From: Terriglobia bacterium
Lineage (GTDB): Bacteria > Acidobacteriota > Terriglobia > Acidiferrales > UBA7541
Direction: 5' to 3'
Assembly (NCBI GenBank): GCA_020072805.1
Contig: JAIQGC010000017.1
Span: forward strand, 1 to 47,716
Length of the DNA: 47,716 bases
Part shown: in pieces, positions 8,745 to 16,996 of the stretch
How the letters are laid out: each line of letters opens with the position of its first letter
Numbering within the stretch: position 1 is the first letter of the stretch
Position numbers and translations under genes: made by a program
Notes under the pieces: generated by a model
Databases searched by the model: none
What the model was told of the DNA's origin: nothing
What the model saw: only the letters and a program-made list of their open reading frames with translations

Positions 8745-9848
8745 GTGAGTTCTCCCAGCGCAAAACGTGCTTCCAATTTCAATGCCGGACCCGGGGCCTT
8801 GCCCCTGTCCGTCCTCGAACGCATTCGCGAGGAACTGCTCGACTACCGCGGCACCGGCATGTCCGTCATGGAAATGAGCCACCGCGCCGCCGAATTCGAG
8901 GAGATCAACCAGCAGGCCGAGCAGCGCCTTCGCCGCCTCCTGGCCATCCCCGACGATTACGCCGTGCTCTTCGTGCAGGGCGGCGGCAGCCTGCAGTTCA
9001 CCATGGTTCCCATGAACCTGAGCCTCGCCGGCACCTCCGTGGACGTGCTGCACACCGGAAGCTGGTCCGGCAAGGCCATCGCCGAACTGAAGAAAGGTTT
9101 TGCCCACCGCATTGCCGCTTCCACCGAAGCCGAAAAATTCACCCGTATTCCCCGCCAGGATGAACTGAAACTCTCTCCCGACGCCTCCTACGTCTACATG
9201 TGCAGCAACAACACCATCGAAGGCACGCAATGGCAGGCCATGCCGGAGACCGGAACGGTGCCGCTGGTGGCCGATATGTCCTCGGACATCGCCTCGCGCC
9301 CCATTGACGTGAAAAAGTTCGGCCTGATCTTCGCCGGCGCTCAGAAAAACCTGGGCCCTTCCGGCGTCACCGTGGTCATTCTCCGCAAGGACCTGGCCGA
9401 GCGCGCCGACAAGAATCTCCCCACGCTTCTGCAATACCGCACGCACATGAAGGAAAAGTCGCTCTATCACACCCCGCCGACCTTCGCCGTCTACATCCTC
9501 GGCCTGGTGGGCGAATGGATGGAAAGCCTGGGCGGCGTGGCCGGCATCGAAAAACGCAACGCAGCCAAGGCCAAACTACTCTACGACCTGCTCGATGAGG
9601 GCACCTTCTATACCTGCCCGGTCGAAAAGGCTTCCCGCTCCAAAATGAACGTCGTCTTCCGCGTGGCCGGCGGCGACGAAGTCATGGAAAAGAAGTTTAC
9701 CCAGGAAGCCACCGCCGCCGGGCTCATCGGCCTCGCCGGCCACCGCTCCGTCGGCGGCATGCGCGCTTCGCTCTATAACGCCGTCCCCCTCGAAGCCGTG
9801 CAAGCCCTGACCGCCTTCATGCGCGAATTCCAGCGCACCCGCGGCTGA
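8745..9848 (+). CDS. serC: Phosphoserine aminotransferase
   Basis: PLP enzyme of serine (and possibly pyridoxal) biosynthesis that converts 3-phosphohydroxypyruvate and glutamate to phosphoserine and 2-oxoglutarate. It is 367 aa, the usual length. The start is GTG 8745 with an AGAGG ribosome site 9 bp upstream; the N-terminus SNFNAGPGALP is diagnostic. It has VQGGGSLQFTMVPMNL for phosphate/PLP binding and GLIFAGAQKNLGPSG with K201 as Schiff-base lysine. The gene stands alone between RNase R and a membrane protein on the same strand. Confidence 0.95.
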   Translation: MSSPSAKRASNFNAGPGALPLSVLERIREELLDYRGTGMSVMEMSHRAAEFEEINQQAEQRLRRLLAIPDDYAVLFVQGGGSLQFTMVPMNLSLAGTSVDVLHTGSWSGKAIAELKKGFAHRIAASTEAEKFTRIPRQDELKLSPDASYVYMCSNNTIEGTQWQAMPETGTVPLVADMSSDIASRPIDVKKFGLIFAGAQKNLGPSGVTVVILRKDLAERADKNLPTLLQYRTHMKEKSLYHTPPTFAVYILGLVGEWMESLGGVAGIEKRNAAKAKLLYDLLDEGTFYTCPVEKASRSKMNVVFRVAGGDEVMEKKFTQEATAAGLIGLAGHRSVGGMRASLYNAVPLEAVQALTAFMREFQRTRG

Positions 9849-9868
9849 ATCTTTTCCGCTTCGCATTG

Positions 9869-9891
9869 GGCCGGGCCGCGCAGGCCTGGCC
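9869..9891 (+). terminator. Stem-loop after serC
   Basis: GGCCGGGCC (9869-9877) and GGCCTGGCC (9883-9891) form a 9-bp stem (one G-U) with loop GCGCA, 20 bp after the serC stop. No T-run follows, so it may be only a partial or Rho-assisted stop signal. Confidence 0.35.
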
Positions 9892-10048
9892 TGGTGCGGA
9901 GATCGTTCCGCGCATTTCGCCGGCGCTTCATTCGCCCAGTTATTGATTGGACGCCCGCTCGTGCATCCCGCCGCCTTCCCGTGCTTTCTCCCTTACACTG
10001 ATAGCCAGAAGGCCCTGTTTTTCCGCTTCCACTGTGAGGAGGAAGGCC

Positions 10049-11014
10049 ATGAACAATAAGGAATACCTCTCTCAACTCTCCGCACTGACCGGCCTGCGCC
10101 ATTATCCCGGGCAGGGTCCCTGGAGCGGGAAAGCGGGAAGCCTGATCGGTGCGAAGGACGGCTATCTCGCCGCCGTGGGAATCGCCAAGGCGCACAACAG
10201 CGCCGCCCTGGTTATCCTGCTGCGCTTCCAGAAATCCGCCCAGCCGGAAATGTTAAAAACGCTCGTCGAGCAGAATGCCGCCCTGAAGAAACAGGGAAAG
10301 CTGGCCCAGGTGGGGCCGGATTTTCTGCGCTGGCAATGGACGTATTCCTTTTCGAAACCCAAGCTGGAAGAAGCCGCGCAACTTCTCGCGACGCTGGTGG
10401 AGAGCCTCAAGGGCGTGGTTACGCCCTTCGCCAACCGCTGTGAAAATTGCCAGAGTTCCTCTTCCCCCGATCTGATGTTGATGAACGGCTTGCCCGTCTA
10501 TTACTGCTCCAGCTGCCGCGAAAAAGTCCGCCAGGAGCAGGATCAGGTGGCCCTGCAATACGAAGCCATCGAACCGAACTATCCCAACGGCATCCTGCTG
10601 GGCGCCGGCGCCGCTCTCGCCGGCGCGCTAGCCTGGGGCGGAATCGCCTATTCGATCAATCGCATTTTTCTCTGGGGTGCCATCGGTATCGGCTATCTGG
10701 TAGCCCTGGGGATCATCAAAGGCACGGGCAAAGTCACGCGCCTGGGGCAGATTCTCACGCCGGTTCTGACGCTGGCCAGCATTCTCTTCGGCGACGCGAT
10801 TTTTTTCACGCTGTCCGTGATGAAGCAGCAACACATCCCCTTCTCCGGGCATTTGTTGAAGGTCATTCTCCTGCACTTCGTGGAAATCGAACGGGAAGGC
10901 GGCGGAGCCATCTCTCTGCTTTTTGCCCTGGGCGGAGCCGCCTACGCCGTCTACGCCGCGCGCAAACCGGAATTCAGCGTCAAATTCGAACCGCTCACCA
11001 CCGCGGGAAACTGA
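10049..11014 (+). CDS. Zinc-ribbon integral membrane protein (321 aa), unknown function
   Basis: ATG 10049 follows an excellent GAGGAGGAAGG site. The first ~130 residues are soluble and alpha/beta in look (MNNKEYLSQLSALTGLRHY...). A zinc-binding pair of CxxC motifs follows (CENC near residue 131 and CSSC near 153), then four to five TM helices (from ~ILLGAGAALAGALAWGG onward). The middle hydrophobic segment resembles DUF/rhomboid-like 'YLVALGIIKGTGK' repeats seen in zinc-ribbon membrane proteins, but I do not recognise a named family. It is convergent with the pirin gene (13 bp between stops). Confidence 0.65.
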   Translation: MNNKEYLSQLSALTGLRHYPGQGPWSGKAGSLIGAKDGYLAAVGIAKAHNSAALVILLRFQKSAQPEMLKTLVEQNAALKKQGKLAQVGPDFLRWQWTYSFSKPKLEEAAQLLATLVESLKGVVTPFANRCENCQSSSSPDLMLMNGLPVYYCSSCREKVRQEQDQVALQYEAIEPNYPNGILLGAGAALAGALAWGGIAYSINRIFLWGAIGIGYLVALGIIKGTGKVTRLGQILTPVLTLASILFGDAIFFTLSVMKQQHIPFSGHLLKVILLHFVEIEREGGGAISLLFALGGAAYAVYAARKPEFSVKFEPLTTAGN

Positions 11015-11027
11015 TTCTCCGGGGCGG

Positions 11028-11726
11028 TCACGACAAATCGAAGAGCAGCACTTCGGCGTCTTTCCCTCCGGCCAGCTCGATCACCGGCTCCTCCGCCATC
11101 GCCGCTCCGTCCCCCGCCTGCAGCTTTATCCCGTTCAGCTCCACGCTCCCGCGGGCCACCTGCAGCCAGGCGTAGCGGTCCGCCTTTAACTCATACTTCG
11201 CCGATTCGCCCTTGTCGAATAGCCCGGCATAGAGTTTGTTGTCCTGGTGAATCTTCACCGAGCCCGCGCGGCCGTCGGGCGAAGCCACCAGCCGCAGTTT
11301 CCCGCGCCGTTCGGCTGCCGGAAAATTCTTCTGCTCGTAGCTGGGTTGGATGCCCTTGCGTTCCGGCAGCATCCAGATCTGCAGCAGGTGCACCGCTTCC
11401 GTGGGCGAAGCGTTGAATTCACTGTGCGTCACGCCCGTTCCCGCGCTCATCCGCTGCACGTCCCCCGGGCGGATCACCGAACCCGTGCCCATGCTGTCCT
11501 TGTGTTCCAGCGCTCCTTCCAGCACGTAGGTGACGATCTCCATGTCCCGGTGCGGATGCGTGGGGAAGCCTCCGCCGCCGGCCACGCGGTCGTCGTTGAT
11601 CACCCGCAAGCTGCGGAAGTGCACATAGCGGGGATCGTGGTAATCGGCGAAGGAAAAGGTGTGCCAGGTGTCCAGCCAGCCGTGGTCGAAGTGGCCGCGC
11701 TCAGCGGCAGGGCGAATCTCGATCAT
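11028..11726 (-). CDS. Pirin family protein (YhhW-like quercetin 2,3-dioxygenase type)
   Basis: Bicupin metalloprotein of 232 aa. The N-terminal cupin carries the metal ligands H57, H59 (HPHRDMEIV), H101 and E103 (TGVTHSEFN), at the same positions as E. coli YhhW. Related enzymes cleave quercetin or act as redox-sensitive regulators; the native substrate is unknown. ATG 11726 has a GGAGGC ribosome site and sits under a near-consensus promoter carrying an operator-like dyad. The gene is divergent from citrate synthase. Confidence 0.9.
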   Translation of the reverse strand: MIEIRPAAERGHFDHGWLDTWHTFSFADYHDPRYVHFRSLRVINDDRVAGGGGFPTHPHRDMEIVTYVLEGALEHKDSMGTGSVIRPGDVQRMSAGTGVTHSEFNASPTEAVHLLQIWMLPERKGIQPSYEQKNFPAAERRGKLRLVASPDGRAGSVKIHQDNKLYAGLFDKGESAKYELKADRYAWLQVARGSVELNGIKLQAGDGAAMAEEPVIELAGGKDAEVLLFDLS

Positions 11727-11744
11727 AAAAGCCTCCTGCCCGTC

Positions 11745-11773
11745 ATAATAGTCGTTGTAACAACAATTGTCAA
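11745..11773 (-). promoter_or_regulatory. Strong promoter with operator-like palindrome for the pirin gene
   Basis: On the minus strand, TTGACA (11773-11768) is 17 bp from TATTAT (11750-11745). The spacer contains the dyad GTTGT-T-ACAAC (11754-11764), placed where a bound repressor would block RNA polymerase. MarR-family regulators commonly use TTGTTGTAACAA-like sites, but no regulator gene adjoins it here. Confidence 0.65.
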
Positions 11774-11802
11774 GAGGAGCACAAAGCCCGCCCCCGTCCC
11801 TT

Positions 11803-11816
11803 CAAACACCTGTTTG
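11803..11816. promoter_or_regulatory. Short palindrome in the pirin/gltA divergent region
   Basis: CAAACA-CC-TGTTTG is a 6-bp-arm inverted repeat between the two divergent genes, about 125 bp before the gltA start. It is a candidate operator only; no assigned regulator. Confidence 0.25.
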
Positions 11817-11941
11817 GTTCTCCCCGTTTCCGTCCTGCGCCTCTTGGTGCTAAAGTGTTAGCTGCGGGCAAGCACTGCCCCCGGGAATGCACCCCGCTGT
11901 ACGGGGCATTGCCTATCCAGAAAAACGCAGAGGCCTCCACC

Positions 11942-13231
11942 ATGCCGCGGGATACGCTCTCCATCACCGACAATCGCACCGGAAAAACCTACGAAGTTCC
12001 CATCACCCACGACACCATCCGCGCCACCGACCTCCGCCAAATCAAGGTCAATCCCGCCGACTTCGGCATGGTCAGCTATGACCCCGCCTTCAACAACACC
12101 GCCTCCTGCATCAGCCGCGTCACCTACATTGACGGCGACGCCGGCATCCTGCGCTACCGCGGCTATCCCATCGAGGAACTCGCCGAGAAAAGCACCTACC
12201 TCGAAACCGCCTATCTCCTGCTCCACGGCGAACTCCCCACTGAGGCCCAGTTGAAGGACTGGACCTATCACGTCACCCACCACACCTTCATCCACGAAAG
12301 CATCAAGAAATTTCTCGACGGCTTCCATTACGACGCCCATCCCATGGGCATGCTCATTTCCACCATCGCCGCTCTCTCCACTTTCTACGACGACGCCAAG
12401 GATATTTTCAACGCCGAGTCCCGCAAGAAGCAGACCTTCCGGCTCATCGGCAAGATGCCCACGCTGGCGGCCTTCACCTACCGCCACAATCTGGGCATGC
12501 CCTTCGTCTATCCCGACAACGATCTCAGCTATCCCGGCAATTTCCTGAACATGCTCTTCAAGACCTCCGAGTCCAAATACCGCCCCAACCCTGTACTCGA
12601 ACGCGCCCTCGATGTCCTCTTCATCCTGCATGCCGATCACGAGCAGAACTGCTCCGCCAACACCATCCGCGGCGTGGGCAGCTCCCACGTGGATCCTTAT
12701 TCGGCCACTGCCGCGGCCATTGCCGCGCTTTACGGGCCGCTGCACGGCGGCGCCAACGAAGAAGTGGTGCACATGCTGAACGAAATCGGCTCCGTCGCCA
12801 AAGTCCCCGATTTCATCAAGCGCGTGAAAGCCGGGGAGACCCGCCTGATGGGCTTCGGCCACCGCGTCTACAAGAATTACGATCCCCGCGCGCGCATCAT
12901 CAAGAAAATCGCCTATGACGTCTTTGACTTGATGGGCAAGAGCCCCTTGCTGGAAATCGCCCTGGAATGCGAACGCATCGCCCTCGAGGACGACTATTTC
13001 GTCAAGCGCAAGCTCTATCCCAACGTCGACTTCTACACCGGTCTCATCTACCAGTCCATGGGCTTCCCCATGACCATGTTCCCGGTCCTCTTTGCCATCC
13101 CGCGCACCTCCGGATGGATCGCCCAATGGGAAGAGATGCTCCTCGATAGCGAACAAAAAATCGCCCGTCCCCGGCAGATCTACCTGGGCCACGACACGCG
13201 GAGTTACATTCCGATGGAAGCGCGCACCTGA
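11942..13231 (+). CDS. gltA: Citrate synthase
   Basis: Condenses acetyl-CoA and oxaloacetate in the TCA cycle; cytoplasmic. It is 429 aa, like the large hexameric Gram-negative type (E. coli 427). Catalytic residues are in place: H268 in GPLHGGANE, H307 in GFGHRVYK and D363 in PNVDFYTG; HADHEQNCSANTIR is present around residues 230-243. ATG 11942 gives the conserved N-terminus; an upstream in-frame extension to 11855 adds a non-conserved stretch. Confidence 0.95.
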   Translation: MPRDTLSITDNRTGKTYEVPITHDTIRATDLRQIKVNPADFGMVSYDPAFNNTASCISRVTYIDGDAGILRYRGYPIEELAEKSTYLETAYLLLHGELPTEAQLKDWTYHVTHHTFIHESIKKFLDGFHYDAHPMGMLISTIAALSTFYDDAKDIFNAESRKKQTFRLIGKMPTLAAFTYRHNLGMPFVYPDNDLSYPGNFLNMLFKTSESKYRPNPVLERALDVLFILHADHEQNCSANTIRGVGSSHVDPYSATAAAIAALYGPLHGGANEEVVHMLNEIGSVAKVPDFIKRVKAGETRLMGFGHRVYKNYDPRARIIKKIAYDVFDLMGKSPLLEIALECERIALEDDYFVKRKLYPNVDFYTGLIYQSMGFPMTMFPVLFAIPRTSGWIAQWEEMLLDSEQKIARPRQIYLGHDTRSYIPMEART

Positions 13232-13359
13232 GAAGGGCCTGTGTTTTTTCCACAGACTTTCCACAAGTAGCCTGTTTAAGCACTTTCCATCGAAAAGCCT
13301 ATCGACGCCACGGCATCGATTCGTATAGCTTAAATTGAGTTCCAGGTTTTGAAATTTAT

Positions 13360-13755
13360 ATGGCTCAGCCTTCTCATACCCCTTCCACCAGTTCCCGCCG
13401 CCGCAGCCAGCGCGTGCTCATGCAGGTGGCTGTGACCATTCGCGGCAAGGACGCCAAAGGCGACGAGTTCAAGGAAGAAACCGTTACGCTGGCCATCAAC
13501 ATCCACGGCGCCCTGGTTCACCTGAAAACCAAGGTCAAGAGCGGCGAAACTGTGCGCCTCCTGCACAAGGCCATCAACGAAGAAGAGGACTGCGTGGTGG
13601 CCTTCCTGGGCACCTACCGCTCCGGCAAAGCCGAAGTAGGTCTCGAGTTTTCCACCCCGCGGCCGAATTTTTGGAAGGTCAAGTTTCCCCCCGAGGACTG
13701 GACCCCGCGCCATCCCGAAGCGCGCACCATCGCCAGCAACCGCTCAGAGAAATAA
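13360..13755 (+). CDS. PilZ-like domain protein (131 aa)
   Basis: A small soluble protein with an N-terminal RRRSQR (13-18), resembling the RxxxR arm of PilZ domains that bind c-di-GMP. It is followed by beta strands and a degenerate second motif (AINIHGALVHL where D/NxSxxG is expected), then VGLEFSTP. The D/N-x-S serine is replaced by His, so ligand binding is uncertain. It stands alone, convergent to the small RNA locus; no strong ribosome site is visible before ATG 13360. Confidence 0.65.
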   Translation: MAQPSHTPSTSSRRRSQRVLMQVAVTIRGKDAKGDEFKEETVTLAINIHGALVHLKTKVKSGETVRLLHKAINEEEDCVVAFLGTYRSGKAEVGLEFSTPRPNFWKVKFPPEDWTPRHPEARTIASNRSEK

Positions 13756-13847
13756 CCGCCGCAGCTTTTCCGCTCCCGCCCAAGCAATAACGACAAGTCC
13801 TTGTTTTTGTTCCCCTTAGCGCGTTTTCCCTGTGTCTGCCTATTTTT

Positions 13848-13881
13848 AAAAAGGAGGTGAAAACCAAAGGTTCTCACCTCC
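13848..13881 (-). terminator. Intrinsic terminator of the minus-strand small RNA
   Basis: Read on the minus strand, GGAGGTGA-G-AACC pairs with GGTT-T-TCACCTCC: 12 pairs with one mismatch and a TTT loop, followed immediately by TTTTT. On the plus strand no T-run follows, so it acts leftward only. Confidence 0.8.
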
Positions 13882-14009
13882 CGGGGTGGGTGGGGAATTG
13901 CTGTTCAACCCTCCGGTGGATGACGTTCATCCCTTGCGGGCTGGGCTTCTTTCCAGGCGCGAAGACCGCGCCCACAAGAAGCCCTTCATCTGCCAGAAGG
14001 CTTTCATTA
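13848..14009 (-). ncRNA. Probable stand-alone structured small RNA (~160 nt), family unassigned
   Basis: The transcript is inferred from a consensus promoter (14016-14044) to an intrinsic terminator (13848-13881), with no convincing gene between. Inside, plus-strand bases 13946-13986 form a long stem: a GGGCTTCTT / AAGAAGCCC outer helix enclosing GGCGCG / CGCGCC with a 5-nt loop. A second hairpin, GGATGA-(3 nt)-TCATCC, lies around 13918-13932. A 26-codon ORF could begin near the 5' end but lacks a ribosome site. Possible identities include a 6S-type RNA or an Acidobacteria-specific motif; neither can be shown by eye. Confidence 0.6.
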
Positions 14010-14015
14010 TTTCGG

Positions 14016-14044
14016 TTTATAGCACCCGTTTCCAGAGCTGTCAA
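14016..14044 (-). promoter_or_regulatory. Consensus sigma-70 promoter of the small RNA
   Basis: Minus strand TTGACA (14044-14039), 17-bp spacer, TATAAA (14021-14016). This is among the best promoter matches in the window and points leftward to the structured region. Confidence 0.75.
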
Positions 14045-14170
14045 TGCGAAAAAAGGCAAGAGGCCGGCCTAAAGGCCCGGCGCTTCATAAGCATAATCCG
14101 AGCAGGAACCGGGCCGCAATCCCGCATCTGCAAGAGTGTGGCAGAACCCGGACTGCTGAACGGTGCGCGG

Positions 14171-15139
<969 letters not shown>

Positions 15140-15146
15140 GCGAGCC

Positions 15147-15929
15147 TCATGATGACACATTCTTTTCAGCTTCAATAGCAGCCGCAGATTTTATGCCGAC
15201 AGCCATCACGGAGGAGCCGAAGGGAGGGTTGAGCCGGGTGAGGGTTCTTTGTTCGAGGAGGGAGAGAGCCAGGAGGGCGCGGTTAATGGGCGCGGGAGGA
15301 ACAGAGGGGGATTCAGGAGCGGGATGGAGAAGTTTTTCGGCGAAGCGCTGGGCCAGTTTGACCGGGAAAGTCCAGTGAAACCAGTAGCGGCTGGTGGCGA
15401 TGCCAAAGCCGGCATTCGAGAGGAGAGCGAGAAGTTCGGCGCGAGTGTAGCGCTTGAAGTGGTGGTTGACGACGTCGTGCGTGGTCCACAGGGACTGGAA
15501 GGCGGGGACGGTGGCGATGAAGACGCCGCCGGGAGCGAGCAGGGAATGGACGCGGCGGACGGCCTGCGCGGGATCGGCGAGATGTTCGAGGACGTCCAGC
15601 ATGAGGACGAGGCCAAAGGGATGGGCGGGCTGGAAGGATTCGTCAAAGGGGCCGCGATGGATGCGGGAGGCGAAGGGGCCCGCCGGGTTGACGGTGTTGG
15701 CGTCGGGCTCGAGGCCTTCGACTTCGCCGAATTCGGCGAGGCGCGGAAAGAAAAGACCGTCGCCGCAGCCCGCGTCGAGAATGCGGCCGTAGCCTTGCGG
15801 GGGCTGAAAGCGGCGGAGAAGGGTGACGACGGCTTCTTCGCGGGCGCGCCACCACCAGTGTTTTTGATAGAGGTCGCGGTACAGCCGGGCGTAGTTGGGG
15901 TCCAAAAGCCTACCTCTGGTCCGCAGCAC
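15147..15929 (-). CDS. Class I SAM-dependent methyltransferase (260 aa)
   Basis: Ubiquinone/UbiE-type methyltransferase fold (Methyltransf_11/23-like). SAM motif I ILDAGCGDG is at 50-58, the acidic loop at EGLEPD, motif II LVLMLDVLEHLADP around 108-121, and LAPGGVFIATVP. It is found next to a GT2 enzyme, which is common in cell-surface polysaccharide or glycolipid operons. GTG 15929 overlaps the GT2 gene by 20 bp; a TTG at 15908 with an AGAGGT site is an equally good alternative start. Confidence 0.8.
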   Translation of the reverse strand: MLRTRGRLLDPNYARLYRDLYQKHWWWRAREEAVVTLLRRFQPPQGYGRILDAGCGDGLFFPRLAEFGEVEGLEPDANTVNPAGPFASRIHRGPFDESFQPAHPFGLVLMLDVLEHLADPAQAVRRVHSLLAPGGVFIATVPAFQSLWTTHDVVNHHFKRYTRAELLALLSNAGFGIATSRYWFHWTFPVKLAQRFAEKLLHPAPESPSVPPAPINRALLALSLLEQRTLTRLNPPFGSSVMAVGIKSAAAIEAEKNVSS

Positions 15930-16926
15930 TCGAAGCGCCCGTGTCCGCGGCGCGCGGCTGGCGGATGACGCGGCTGACGATATAGACGGGCCGCTGCTTT
16001 ACTTCTTCATAGACCCGGCCGACGTATTCGCCGATGACGCTGAGAAAGAGAAGATGAACGCCGGAAAGAAAAGTGAAGAGAATGATGAGCGCAGTAAAGC
16101 CCTGGGGCGAGCGATGGAGAGCGAATTTGGCGTACAGCGTATAAAAGGAAAAGATGACCGAGCCGAAGAGGGCCAGCATGCCGAAGAGCGCCGCGGCGCG
16201 AATGGGAATGGTGGAGAAGGCGAAGATGCCGTCGGAAGCAAGGCGGAACAGGCGGCGGAGACTGTATTTGGCGGTTCCGGCGAAGCGGGCGTCGCGTTCG
16301 ACTTCGATGCCGATCTGCCGAAAGCCGACCCAACTGCGCAGCCCGCGCAGATAACGGTGATGTTCCTTGAGACTGCGCAGTTCCTGCACGACGCGGCGGG
16401 AGAGCAGGCCAAAGTCGCCGGCATCCATGGGCATGTGCATTTCGGCCATGCTGTTGAGCAAACGGTAGAAAAGTTTGTAGCAGGCGCGCAGCCAGAGCGG
16501 TTCCTTGCGGCGGACGCGGCGGGCGTAGACAACGTCGTAGCCCTGGCGGAATTTTTCAAGGAAAAGTGGAATGGCTTCGGGGCGGTCCTGCAGGTCGGCG
16601 TCCATGAGCACGACGGCGTCGCCGGAGACGTGGTCGAGCGCGGCGGAGAGGGCGGCCTGGTGGCCGAAGTTGCGGGAGAAGATGACCACGGAGAAGCGCG
16701 GGTCGCGGGCGGCGGCGGCTTCCAGCAGAGAGGCGGTCGCGTCGGAGCTGCCGTCGTCGACAAAGACGACTTCGTGCGGGCCGCCGGGAATGGCGTCGAG
16801 AGTTTTGCCGAGGCGCAGAAGAAGTTCGGGGATGACTTCCTCTTCGTTGTGCAGAGGAATGGCGATGGAGAGGCGCAGGGGCTTTTCCGGTAAAGAGCTG
16901 GGCGAATTGGGGGAAGCGGTGGACAT
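15910..16926 (-). CDS. GT2 polyprenol-phosphate-type glycosyltransferase (338 aa)
   Basis: A DPM1/ArnC/GtrB-like enzyme that likely transfers a sugar from a nucleotide donor to a lipid phosphate on the inner face of the cytoplasmic membrane. GT-A motifs: VDDGSSD (56-62) and the metal-binding DADLQD (109-114). Two C-terminal TM helices follow (~FGMLALFGSVIFSFYTLY and FTALIILFTFLSGVHLLFLSV), with the conserved IGEYVGRVYEEVKQRP ending. ATG 16926 is chosen because earlier in-frame sequence is proline/serine-rich shadow. It begins 70 bp after the TPP enzyme. Confidence 0.88.
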   Translation of the reverse strand: MSTASPNSPSSLPEKPLRLSIAIPLHNEEEVIPELLLRLGKTLDAIPGGPHEVVFVDDGSSDATASLLEAAAARDPRFSVVIFSRNFGHQAALSAALDHVSGDAVVLMDADLQDRPEAIPLFLEKFRQGYDVVYARRVRRKEPLWLRACYKLFYRLLNSMAEMHMPMDAGDFGLLSRRVVQELRSLKEHHRYLRGLRSWVGFRQIGIEVERDARFAGTAKYSLRRLFRLASDGIFAFSTIPIRAAALFGMLALFGSVIFSFYTLYAKFALHRSPQGFTALIILFTFLSGVHLLFLSVIGEYVGRVYEEVKQRPVYIVSRVIRQPRAADTGASSAADQR

Positions 16927-16996
16927 GGAAAAAGGTACGGGGATTATTCTACCCGTGAACGGAGTTGGGCGTGGGATGAATTCGCGGGAGGTATGT

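Noticed and set aside
13246-13265. Two DnaA-box-like TTTTCCACA/CTTTCCACA copies after gltA
   Set aside because: Only two imperfect copies, no dnaA/dnaN neighbours and no AT-rich unwinding region, so not enough for an origin.
13874-14059. 61-codon minus-strand frame over the small RNA
   Set aside because: It begins upstream of the promoter's -35 box and has no ribosome site; the promoter-to-terminator layout favours a non-coding RNA.
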